Source: Dinochytrium kinnereticum
Taxonomy: Eukaryota > Chytridiomycota > Chytridiomycetes > Chytridiales > Chytridiaceae
Direction: 5' to 3'
Assembly (NCBI GenBank): GCA_027604005.1
Contig: JADGJT010000054.1
Location: 64,035 to 84,394, forward strand
DNA: 20,360 bases
Below the pieces are notes generated by a model. That model was not told the origin of the DNA. It saw only the letters and a program-made list of their open reading frames with translations, and searched no databases. Made by a program: the position numbers and the translations under genes. Positions 1 through 9,029 of the stretch are shown piece by piece (within the stretch, counting starts at the first letter, position 1; each line of letters begins with the position of its first letter).

Positions 1-24
1 AAAAAAAAAAAAAAAAAAAAAAAA
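1..24. repeat. poly(A) tract of 24 bases at the window edge
   Basis: An uninterrupted run of A sits at the very start of the window and ends 9 nt before the 3' splice site at 33/34. It therefore lies in the last intron of the left-edge transporter gene. It is on the sense strand, whereas most homopolymers in the other introns here are pyrimidine on the sense strand. The true length is unknown because the window begins inside it. Confidence 0.9.
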
Positions 25-33
25 CCACATCAG

Positions 34-302
34 TCTCCCTGGAGATTGATGCCCTCGCCATTCCAATCAAGGAGCTGTTTGGAGAGCTTCCAGACCTCAC
101 GTTTGGATCCGGCCATCCAGGGAGTTATGGCGCGGAAGGAGAAGATGCCGAGGATGAGGAGGTTGCCCGGGTCGTTGAGATGAACGCCGCCTTTACGTCG
201 TTGCTGGCCATGAGGGGCGCAGACGTTGGGGAGCGAGAAGACGGTGGGGAGGCTCGACACGTTGAAGAGAGCGTTTTTGACCTCTCGCGCAAGGACAAGT
301 GA
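34..302 (+). CDS. Last exon of a BRE4-like/ArAE-family membrane transporter (5' part outside the window)
   Basis: This is the C-terminal exon of a gene that starts left of the window. An acceptor (CAG at 31-33) is followed by an open frame to TGA at 300-302. Read with one carried-over base, the first 24 codons match the last exon of the complete transporter gene at 894-4,776. Both contain the block LFGELP after a V/I-D-A-L stretch, and the splice phase is the same. After that the tail diverges into an acidic, poorly conserved segment of about 65 residues that ends in DLSRKDK. The two genes are head-to-tail paralogues separated by about 590 bp. The function is taken from the neighbour: members of this fungal family (ArAE_2 / brefeldin A sensitivity 4-like) are multi-span membrane proteins. 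Identification as a paralogous last exon is firm; everything upstream is unseen. Confidence 0.75.
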
Positions 303-893
303 GATTCAAGGCGGCTCTAAGCGTGTGTCGGTGCACTAAAAGCACAGCGGTAATGATCATTCCAACAACAACAAATAATGAGCGGTTTCATCGTTAAACT
401 GCCTCTGGTTTCTTTCCTCGTTCAGAGAAAAGGAATTCATTTCTTTCTGCCAACGCAGCCAAAAGGCGAAAACCCCCGCTGTGCTGTCTGTGCGAGAAAA
501 AGTTGTGATTGGTGCACACACAGGTTGAAACAAACCCGTCTTGCCTTTTGCCCTGCCTGCCTGCCCAGCCGCTGGGCTGCCTGCCGCCGCCTTGACGTAA
601 GAAATGCCTCACGCTTTGACGCGCCGCCATGCGGAACTGACGCCGCGATGACGCGGTGCGTCGCTGTTTCCGAGCAATGGAAATGTCCAGAGCGCGCAGG
701 CCCCCGATTGCCCCCGCAGTGCAGCGGTTTGTTTATAAGCGGCGGCAACTCTCCAAAGGGGTCTTCCCTCACTGGCGACGACGCCTTCCGAACTAACCAA
801 CCTCCAGCCAGCTGCCCACTGGGCGTCTCTTTGTCTGCGGTCCACCACACTCGTTGCACCTTTTAGAAACTGCTTGCATCCCCACCCAGCGTG
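303..893. other. Intergenic region between tandem transporter paralogues (3' end and promoter)
   Basis: These 591 bp hold the 3' flank of the left gene and the promoter of the next. A TATA-like TTTATAAG lies at 732-739, about 155 bp before the ATG at 894. Open frames of 140-162 codons cross here on both strands, but they have Cys/Arg-rich composition, no recognisable domain and no splice pattern, so I do not call them genes. Confidence 0.5.
732..739 (+). promoter_or_regulatory. Possible TATA element of the BRE4-like transporter gene
   Basis: TTTATAAG sits about 155 bp upstream of the start codon at 894 in an otherwise GC-rich stretch. The spacing would imply a 5' UTR of roughly 100 nt or more. 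No transcript start data support it. Confidence 0.3.
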
Positions 894-3800
894 ATGGCCG
901 AGCTGCCTTCCAAGCGAGCGATGGCTGAGATGATGAAGGAGGACACCGTGAAGCCTCGACAGAGTCTCGAGCATCCTCCCTTCTCCCCAAGTGGAGATGG
1001 GGCCAAGGCGTCGCTCCCTGCGTTCCTCAATGAGCCTTCCAGCCTCCGGTTTGCCTTTCCGCCCGTGCTCCCATCGACCAGGAAACCCTCTCTTGCGGTT
1101 AGGCTGCTGTCTGGCTTGACATCACGAAAGGTCAAGAACGATATCAAAGGTTTGTTTCTGTTCACTACACCTTGTTGTTGAGCTTAGAGGCAAATATCGT
1201 AACGTCTAACTATGGCATGGCCTTTCCGTTGCTTCGCTCATGACAGCCATCTTTGCTGTGAGTATTCTCTGCCTATCGCCTTCAACTCCTGTTATCTTTA
1301 CTCTCTACTGTTCATGAACCTCTGACATTTATTGCGTGCCCCTCTTAACCTCCCTTTCCACCAGTTTGCGCTAGCGTTCGCGTGGATTCTTTACGACAAG
1401 ACCAACGACAAGTTCCAACCCCGAACCCTCCTCAACATCATCCTCGCCGTCATCGTCACCACACCGTAAGCATTCATTCATTCATCATCTCATTAGCAAA
1501 GGTTCTTTCCGCCTTCCACAAAACTCACCTTGTCCCCAGATCCCAAACCGTCGGAAAGTTCACGGACGGTGCCATCATCATGGCCGTCGGCCTGGGCCTG
1601 GCTGGCGTGTCGTGGACGCTGGTCAACACCGTCGCCGGTTACAATTACGCGGGGATGGGTGCCATCTCATTCGTGTGCGTCTACTTATTCTCCATCGTTC
1701 GGGCCATCTCGTTCAGGTTCTTTGGGCTCGGATTGATCGGGCCCCTTCTCACCTACACTGCGATAGCCTCCGCTGTCGGCGTCTCTGGGGCAAACACTGG
1801 TAGGAATTCCATCCTTTTGATGTTTACTGCTTGTTTTCATTGTCCCCCCCCCCCCTATACACCAGTATATTCACCCCATTTCGTTTCTAAAGCCAACGGG
1901 GACGCCTTTGACCAGGCCTTTCTTCGCGATACCATGTACGCCTTCCTCCTCGGCTTCGCAGCCAGCCTGGTCATCAACGTGTTTCTCTGGCCAGAATATG
2001 CCGAACGTTTCCTCATCCAAGAGATGGGTGGAACCCTCGACACGATGCAAGTCCTGATTACCGGTCTCGTCAAGAGCTTCTCCAAGGACAGTGACCCATC
2101 CGACGGCAAGGCTCGTTCAGATCTTATCGTTCAGCTCGAGGGCCACATCAAGAGCCTCTGGGCGACCTTGGAGGACGTCAAGTCTGAGCCGCGTGTCTCG
2201 AGGTTCACCATTCAGGACTACGAAAAAATCATCGTGTGCATCAGCTCACTCGCAACGCAGCTCTCGTCCATCGAGAAGGCGATTGAAGGTAACGAGTCAA
2301 GTCTGTTCCAGCACCCCAAATTCCGAGAGCGCCTCTCTGTCCCGTTCGCAAGGCACCTCAAATGCATCGAGGTGGGGTGCGCCAACATGCTTAAATCGAT
2401 TCGAATCACGATTGAGGGGAAGAAGAGAAAGGTTGGAGATGACGAGGCCGGTAGGGAGGACGGCAGCGTTGTGTTTCAAAACGTGGTCGACGCCATTCGG
2501 GACATGGAGATGGCGCAACTCGATGTTCTTTTTGAGATGCTCCAGAGTGGCTCTCAGCCTGTTCTCGGCAAGGAAGAGGACGAAACCAAAGTCTCTCCTC
2601 ACGAAGGTCTCCTCCAGGTCAACTTTTTCATCTTCGGATTCCGCAAGGTAAGCAAAGGTTGACAGCACGCAAGCTCTCCAGCCCTCTCACAAGCATTCTT
2701 TTCCTCCTTACTACTGTTAATCTTGCAGGTGGCGCAAGACTTGAACCAGTGCCTTCTTGATCTGACGGGCACTACCCGCAGGCTCGCCCTCCGGTTCTCC
2801 CTTTCCCGGTATATTCCCGCCGCATCGCGTCCAAGGTCATCGCCTCTCTCCGACGACGCGTTCAGGCTTCGAAGCGCCGGCACCGGTGTTCGTCGCTTCC
2901 TCTCCAACGTGACCACGTTCTTGCTCCGCAAGGAATCCATCTACGGCCTTAAGTGTGCCTGTGCTGTCCTCCTCTACGAGTTGGTCCTCTTCAACCAAAC
3001 GTAAGGAAACAAGAGTTACCCCTTGTAGACCTTTCCTGTAACTTCTCTGCCTACGTTTAACCTTCGAAACCCGTATCCCACAGCTCTTGGTACAGAACTT
3101 GGTACCTCCAAGCCTCCTTCCTCACCTTCCTCGTAGCGGTTGGCCCGTCCGTGGGTCAAACTAATTTGACCTTTGTCATCAACCTGCTCGGCGCCGTATT
3201 AGGTTACAGCTTTGCCTACCTTGCCCTCACGGCTTTCGGGACGGGTCCCAACAGGTTCAACAAAGTCTGCTACGGGTGGTGGGGCTGCAGAGACGATTTC
3301 CTTCCTCAACACGGTCTCTGGATCTCGGCCGTCATCTTTTCTATCCCCATGATCCATATACAGCTCAACTCAAAGTTGTCGGTCCTGGGTCTATTGAGCT
3401 TGCTGTCGTTCTCAACGGTACGTGTATCTGAACGCGGTCTTTCACTCCGACTAACGCTTGACGAACAATCCATATTAGAGTATCCTGGGATCTTGGGGAA
3501 ACCGCAACAACCCCTTCTACGACAACCCCTGGCACCGTTACTACAAGCTTCTCGCGAGTGCAGCCATGGCCATTTCTTTCGCTCTTATCTTCACACTCGT
3601 GGTGTACCCCAACCTCGCCCGTGAGAGGCTCCGTCTGAGCGTCTCATCAATCCTCCGCCGTCTCAACGCCCTCTACACACAAGTCCTCGCCACCGCATAT
3701 GCCCCCACAGACGTCCACTCACCCGCCTCGGCTCCCGTGGCAACCATGCATGAGATTCACGCGCTTCATTTGGAGCTTTACAGGGCGTTGCTGGGGCTCG

Positions 3801-4776
3801 ATGAGCTGATGCTCTTCTCTGCGGTGGAGTTTAGGATCAGCGGGCCGTTCAGGTGGCAGACTTATCGTGGAATCGTTGGGAGGATGAAGGCGGTGCATGA
3901 GAGGCTTGGATCCGCCATGTCGATTGTTGGGGATAGGCCTTTTGATCCTTACGTTCGCAAACTCCTTTCCGACAGTCTGAGGAAATCAAAGAGGGACCTT
4001 CAGACCGTCATCAGGTAAGCTTTTCAGCTCTTTGCTCACAGTTCACGAACGAGAGCACAAAAGAGAAAAAGAAAAAGGAAGACAATTGACGCGTTACCAA
4101 AAACAGGCTCCTTTTATACGTCTTCTCCTCCTCCATGGTCGCGAAGCAACCCCTCCCCAACGACCTCCCAAGCGCCTCCAAAACGAGAAACATCATCTTC
4201 ACGTCCTTCTGGCTGACAATGGCTGACGCCATCAAAGCCAGTGGCGACTCAAAGTCCGACGAAACCAACGAAGACGCCACCACCGTCACCAAAGACGTGA
4301 GCAGTCTTCTTCATCCCCCCAGTGAGAATGAGGACGAGTGGGAGGGTTCGACGTTGGGGGCTCATGAAGTTGGTGTGCTTCCGTCGGATCCCGCCATGCT
4401 ACACACTATGATGAGGTCGGATTCTTGGCTACGCTTTTACTCCTTTGCCATGGCGATTAAGATGCGTAAGTACTGCTCCCCGCCTCCCTTCTTTAATCAG
4501 CTCTTGCACGCGGCTGACCATTAAAAACTTATAGTCTCCGTCGAGGTCGACGCATTGAGCCCACTCTTCAAAGATCTGTTTGGGGAGCTTCCCGGATTCA
4601 CCCTGCCAGCTGTGAAGCCATTCACAGATGGGTTAGATCTGCGTCCCGTCCTGTCAATGGGAAGGAAGGGGAGAGATACTGAACAGGAGATGTACGGGAT
4701 TGATGACAAGGAGGAGGTCGAGAGAATTGAGGGAATACCCAAAACGACTCATGATTCAGAGGAGGTGAAGATTTGA
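894..4776 (+). CDS. BRE4-like/ArAE-family multi-span transporter, ten exons, 1,041 aa
   Basis: Exons: 894-1149, 1247-1257, 1365-1465, 1540-1799, 1893-2647, 2729-3000, 3084-3417, 3479-4014, 4107-4465, 4535-4776. They total 3,126 nt in phase and all introns are GT-AG. The start is the ATG at 894; the GTG one codon earlier is not used. The layout is that of the fungal DUF2421/ArAE_2 family: a cytosolic N-tail of about 85 residues, a first cluster of about six hydrophobic helices (residues ~86-240), a long soluble segment with helical, charged composition, then a second cluster (~525-710). The second cluster is followed by the NPFYDNPWHRYY block and another helix ending TLVVYP. Relatives are linked to brefeldin A sensitivity and to fusaric-acid/aromatic-acid efflux; the substrate here cannot be read from sequence. 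Exon 2 is a micro-exon of only 11 nt that encodes AIF(A) inside the first membrane helix. The gene is a tandem paralogue of the partial gene on its left and is convergent with the F-box gene. I am confident of family and structure, not of substrate. Confidence 0.85.
1844..1855 (+). repeat. C12 homopolymer in intron 4 of the transporter gene
   Basis: Twelve consecutive C lie between the donor at 1800 and the acceptor at 1891-1892. It is one of several intronic pyrimidine runs in this window and would be an unstable microsatellite. Confidence 0.9.
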
Positions 4777-4929
4777 TTGATGGGGTTGTGAAGTGTTTTG
4801 TTCGATGGTTTTCTTTAATGGTGTCGGGGCTCATGACCCTAAAGATATTTATCAGAGGCATTGCTCCGGCAAGTGCTGATTGCATTAATCTTATTGCTCG
4901 AATTAAAAAGTGCATGTACATTATAATCA

Positions 4930-4935
4930 AATAAA
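4930..4935 (+). terminator. Probable poly(A) signal of the BRE4-like transporter
   Basis: AATAAA lies 154 bp downstream of the TGA at 4774-4776. The 246 bp between this stop and the stop of the convergent F-box gene must hold both 3' ends, so the 3' UTRs may overlap. Confidence 0.45.
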
Positions 4936-5022
4936 AGAAGTATACAGAAACCAAAGGGCACCCAGTGGTCAATCAAGAAAAAGAACCCGTCACAGAAGAA
5001 ATGTCGCGAGCTTCTTACCATA

Positions 5023-6036
5023 TCAAAAAGGAGGCCAGGCTGTTTTTGAAATGAACAGCGTCGGCCTCCCATCCATCAGCAAGCCCTCCTCCTCCTCCCA
5101 ATCTCCAATAACTCTGTGATAAACCCCCCTCTCGAAAGCCCATCTCAAAACTCTGCGATGCTCACTCGACAAGTCCCCAGGAAACCGCAACGACACCACA
5201 GCGTCATCCTCCAAAAAGTCTGCAACGATCCTCATTGCATTGGTCAAGAGGTCCCCCCTCCTGGCAGCCTTGACCAGCTGCTCCTCCCCAATCCCAAACC
5301 TGTCGACCGTGACAGCCCTCATGGCCAGAGCCCTAACCCCTGGGTGCATCGCTGGAAGCGAGCCGGCGTCGACGGCCTCGGCCCTTAATGCCGCAATGTT
5401 GACGGCATCGTCTTCCCCAAGCTGAAAATCGACGTTGGCTCTAACAAGCACCCTGGTGGCAGCCCATCGAGCCCTGGCAGTCGATACGGCCACGAGGTCA
5501 ACCCTCTCTGCCTCTCCCTCAGAGGCGATCTCTCGGGCCCTCATCATCACTTCGTGCGTGAGGTAATGCGACACTGACCACGCTAGAGTTCCAACCTCAT
5601 GGGGGAACGACCATGGGTCGCCGTCAACCTCAAAGAAGGACTGAACTGCGTCGTCGGTGACAAAGTGGGGATGAGGGATGTTCTGAAGCAGCAGTTCTTC
5701 GCAAAGAGCCTGAGAGACGCATGAAACAAAGGAGGATGCTTCTTCAAACTTCGTCCCCAAAACAGCATACGCACTCGGCAACAACGCCCGCTGTGATGCC
5801 TCTATCACTGCGGCAATCTTTGCAGAGGAGCGAGGTCCGTGTTGAGGTCCATCGCTGGGTGCCACCTCCTTACGGAACGGCGTGAGCTCAAGGCAGCTCT
5901 CAAACTCACCGACGATGAGCGCCGGCATGAGGATTGTGCGAAGTCGAGATGAGCATCGAGTGGTCGTAACGAGGCAACGGACGTCCAGGAACGTCGAGAG
6001 GTGGAGGATGATCTCGTCTGGTAGCTTTGGGAGCAT
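5023..6036 (-). CDS. F-box protein, 337 aa, single exon
   Basis: The frame is open from 6,117 down to TGA at 5,025-5,023. The first in-frame ATG is at 6,036, and an in-frame TGA lies at 6,120-6,118, so I start at 6,036; the triplet at 6,114 is GTG. The protein begins directly with an F-box: MLPKLPDEIILHL, then STFLDVRCL and a Cys/Ser/Arg stretch reading RCSSRLR, residues ~1-40. In the F-box family this helix bundle binds Skp1 in SCF ubiquitin ligases. The remaining ~295 residues are helical and alanine-rich, with no WD40, LRR or Kelch repeat that I can see, so the substrate-binding part is unrecognised. The gene is convergent with the transporter and divergent from the SH3 gene. Oddity: an out-of-frame ATG at 6,053 precedes the F-box ATG by 17 nt and opens an 82-codon overlapping frame. 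A spliced 5' exon is an alternative explanation for the N-terminus. Confidence 0.7.
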   Translation of the reverse strand: MLPKLPDEIILHLSTFLDVRCLVTTTRCSSRLRTILMPALIVGEFESCLELTPFRKEVAPSDGPQHGPRSSAKIAAVIEASQRALLPSAYAVLGTKFEEASSFVSCVSQALCEELLLQNIPHPHFVTDDAVQSFFEVDGDPWSFPHEVGTLAWSVSHYLTHEVMMRAREIASEGEAERVDLVAVSTARARWAATRVLVRANVDFQLGEDDAVNIAALRAEAVDAGSLPAMHPGVRALAMRAVTVDRFGIGEEQLVKAARRGDLLTNAMRIVADFLEDDAVVSLRFPGDLSSEHRRVLRWAFERGVYHRVIGDWEEEEGLLMDGRPTLFISKTAWPPF

Positions 6037-6417
6037 CTTGTCACAGAGTTCATTTTTTGTGGACGAGGGCAGGTTGAGGGGGCTTGACTGAGAAAACGAA
6101 CTCTGTCCGAACACGCGTCAACGCGACGCGAGGGCCGCAGGCAAGGAAGGTCGCGTCACTCGTCGCGGAGGACAGTGTCTGCATTGTGAGAACGTTGATT
6201 CGCGTGCGCTCAGACAATGAGGGCGCGACATCCCCAATCACCTCGCGCTGATCGGAAGACAGCTGTGCCCACTACTGAAAACGGTCTAAGACAAAACATC
6301 CTTACCTTCGCCAGAGCTTGTCGGCAGAGGCAGCGCCGTCCAAAACACGAAAGCTCAATACAGACCCGCATCTGACAGCGCATAGCTGCAGCACTGCAGC
6401 AAGCCGCACCAAGCACG
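6037..6417. promoter_or_regulatory. Divergent promoter region between F-box and SH3 genes
   Basis: About 380 bp separate the two start codons and must serve both directions. Besides the ACGCGT site, the stretch next to the SH3 start carries repeated GCTGCAG/CTGCAG-type motifs around 6,385-6,402. No TATA box is evident on either strand. Confidence 0.5.
6113..6118. promoter_or_regulatory. MCB-type element (ACGCGT) in the divergent promoter
   Basis: ACGCGT is a perfect palindrome that lies 77 bp upstream of the F-box start codon and about 300 bp upstream of the SH3 gene start, inside a CGCG-rich stretch (about 6,112-6,136). In yeasts this hexamer binds the MBF cell-cycle factor at G1/S genes. 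Its use here is inference from sequence alone. Confidence 0.35.
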
Positions 6418-8234
6418 ATGCGCGTTCAAGCCAGGAGGAGAGGTGAGCTCCTCGCTTCCAACCAAAACAAAACTAACCAACAAAACATCTTGGCCTATTC
6501 CCCACTGCTTTCTTCGACATGCAATTCTTTCACCCCCAGCTCCTAACCGCAGTACAAAGCCGTCAGAGAAGGATGATTATGCCGTGACCGTGACCGAGTT
6601 CATCGTCGTCTTTGAGGGCTCTGCTCCTACAACGGCTCCAGACATACCAAGCCATCTCGTCTCGTACAATGCGATGGGATACGGATTCAATCCTAATGAG
6701 ATTGTTCTGGTTGAGAGGCAGTTGCCAGGGACCACTGCAGTGAGCAGGGCCACATCCTCTTCGTCTTTCAGGAATGTGGCGTCGGCTACATCGACTAGGA
6801 GGAATCATGCAACGATAACCAGCAGGTTGCGTGGAGGTTTGGGACTTTTTCTTCTTTTCTTCTTCTCATTTTGTTGTCTTTTCAAGTTGCCGTCAAGTTC
6901 ACTCTCTTTTCTATTCTTTTCTTTCTATAATTCTTTTTTTCTTTCCATAACCCTCCCCCCACCGTTTTATTTTTTAATGCTCTAATCTCATCCTGCGTCT
7001 TAAAGCCACCATTCCTCCATCCGCCTTCGCTACCCAACGAGTGTTCCCCGCATCGCCAGCACAGCAAACGAGCTATTCAAGCATCAACACAACGACCATC
7101 CTCCCCATTCTATTCTCCTCAGCGTTAATCATATTCGGTATCGGCATCTGTGTCTTTTTCGTCGCAAAGTCACGTCTTTCAGCCGCTCCAGCTTCCCGCT
7201 CTTTCATCAACAACGATGACCCCAATTCCAAAAAAACTGCGGTCGCCCAGCCGTCTGCATCGTCGATCAAAACCACCCAAGTCGCGTCTTCTGCCGTTTC
7301 AACCGCCCCACCCACATTCGTGAGAGAGGATCGAAGAGATCTGAAGCCGAAGGGTGCCAAGATTAGTATCGTCACGGACGCAAAGATGTTGGATCCAAAT
7401 GCATCCTCCAACTCTGGGAAGATGTGCACGACACCTGGTGGGAGCAAGGTCCCCAAGCGATCGACTAGCATCGGAAACCCCATGTCCCCACGCCGACTCA
7501 CGCTCACAGCCGTTCAAGCAGCTTTGGGAGAAAGTCAGAAAGTCAAGCCAAAGTCCAGCAAGAGCCTTCTCGGCATGATCACAGGAAAGAAGAGCCCAGT
7601 CCCCGAAATAACCAGCATAAGTTCTCCAACCCAAGTCTACCAAGGCAACCAGCTCATTGTCAACGAAAAAGGTCGCATGGTCAGCTCTTCCAACGCGGCC
7701 GACGATGACCCCTGTGAGGGCAGGGATTCCACCACCTCAACCTCCTCCACTTCCTCATCCATCTCAACCGTCTCAAGCGGTGCGCCAGAGACCGAGTTCA
7801 GGTACGACGTGATTGTCCCATGGATACCACAACGATTCGACGAGCTCGCCCTCGCCCCTGGTGACTCCGTGCTCGTTTACAAGGTTTACGAAGATGGATG
7901 GTGCGATGGGAAGCATGAGGCCTCTGGTGAAGAGGGAGTGTTCCCACTTGCTTGTCTTCGTGGCCGCACCTGGAGCTTCTTTGGAATGGTGGACGGTAAT
8001 GAGGAGGATGAAGAAGAAGGTGGAGATGACTCGAGGACTGTGAGGAACATGGAAAGGGAAGCTAAAGAGCGCGAAGAACCCGTGGAACTTTCGAGCGACG
8101 AATTGGCGGAACCTTATGCGCAAAGGCCTAACAAGCCCACCAATCCCGAGCCTCCCCGGATGGTGAACGACCGTGCTGGAAGCTTGCCACCGGACACTGA
8201 GCAGCCACCGCCTCTCCCTCCCAAATCTCTCTGA
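6418..8234 (+). CDS. Single-pass membrane protein with C-terminal SH3 domain (Fus1-like layout), 516 aa
   Basis: Three exons, 6418-6442, 6540-6836 and 7006-8234, join in phase (1,551 nt). The first exon holds only eight codons plus one base (MRVQARRR). The N-terminal ~138 residues have no clear signal peptide and are Ser/Thr-rich before the membrane span. One strong helix lies at residues ~139-161 (ILPILFSSALIIFGIGI), followed by basic residues, so the C-terminal part is probably cytosolic. Then comes a long low-complexity Ser/Thr/Lys linker, an SH3 domain at ~371-427 (YDVIVPWIPQ, the ALAPGDSV turn, a GWCDG block and the EGVFPLACL end), an acidic stretch, and a proline-rich tail with PPPLPP near the C-terminus. 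That tail could be an SH3 ligand, within the molecule or with partners. The order short ectodomain, TM, linker, SH3 resembles yeast Fus1, which acts at the cell cortex in mating fusion; orthology is not shown. Divergent from the F-box gene, convergent with the ATPase gene. Confidence 0.75.
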
Positions 8235-9029
8235 GCGCGGTTCTACATCCACTTTTTTTATAGAAACCGTGCCATAAAACCCCAAGATGTCTTTCTTTCA
8301 ATAATAACATCTAATGCCTTTAAAGAAAATAAAGTCACAGACAGAAGTTTTCTGAGGGGCCGTTTTTAACTGAAGACGCTTGCGCAAGGGCCTTCAATTA
8401 ACTTATATTATAATGGCGCAACTGAATCCGAGGAAGTGCGTGGTGTTGACGTGCTTGAGAGCCTTTTAGCAACAAACAAGAGAACAGAGGGGAACCGCGC
8501 AACAATAGCCAGCCCTCCATCAGCAAAACATTGTCGTTGACCCATTGAACACTTGCAACACAGACACGAATCCAGCGGAATGAATTTGATGTATTAAAAC
8601 CAAAACAAAACAGAGATGATAACAAGCAACCGCGAATGGCATTCACAGAAAGAAAGTACATGATGTAAAATATTGTCAAAAAAAAGACACAGGGAAGAAA
8701 ACAGCACCTCAATCAAGCTCTAAAGGAAAACGACAAGTGAAAAAAGAAAAAAAAAAAAAGACAAAAAACAAACAAATGCGAACAGAAAAGAAAGGGACAA
8801 TGATGAAGCATTAAAAACACAGATAACATGAATCGTTAGTCAATAACTATCGTGAAGGGGGGGCGAGCGGGTATCAACATCACCCCTTCAAAACAAAAGC
8901 AAAAGTAAAAAAAAAAAAAAAGAGTGAAGCGGGAGATCGTGTGAAAAAACAAATGTAGCAAAGCAAAAGAAAGGCCATAATCAAGTTTGCAACCCAACGC
9001 CCACTAGAAAGCAAGAGCCGTTCAGTCTC
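8235..9029. other. Gene-free A-rich region between convergent SH3 and ATPase genes
   Basis: This 795 bp stretch holds the 3' flanks of two convergent genes. From about 8,700 to 8,960 it is strongly A-rich on the + strand, with A13 at 8,747-8,759 and A15 at 8,908-8,922; it is therefore T-rich in the sense of the ATPase transcript. No AATAAA on the - strand was found. The 104-codon frame on the - strand (8,398-8,712) has no domain and is not called. Confidence 0.5.
8328..8333 (+). terminator. Probable poly(A) signal of the SH3 gene
   Basis: AATAAA lies 94 bp downstream of the TGA at 8,232-8,234, a usual distance for a fungal 3' end. Confidence 0.45.

Noticed and set aside
378..866. 162-codon + frame upstream of the transporter, with an opposing 140-codon frame
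   Set aside because: No domain; Cys/Arg/Pro-rich composition typical of chance frames in GC-rich promoter sequence; it overlaps the likely TATA and 5' UTR of the real gene.
8398..8712. 104-codon - frame with hydrophobic start
   Set aside because: It lies in the 3' flank between convergent genes; hydrophobicity comes from T-rich sequence; no splice or family support.
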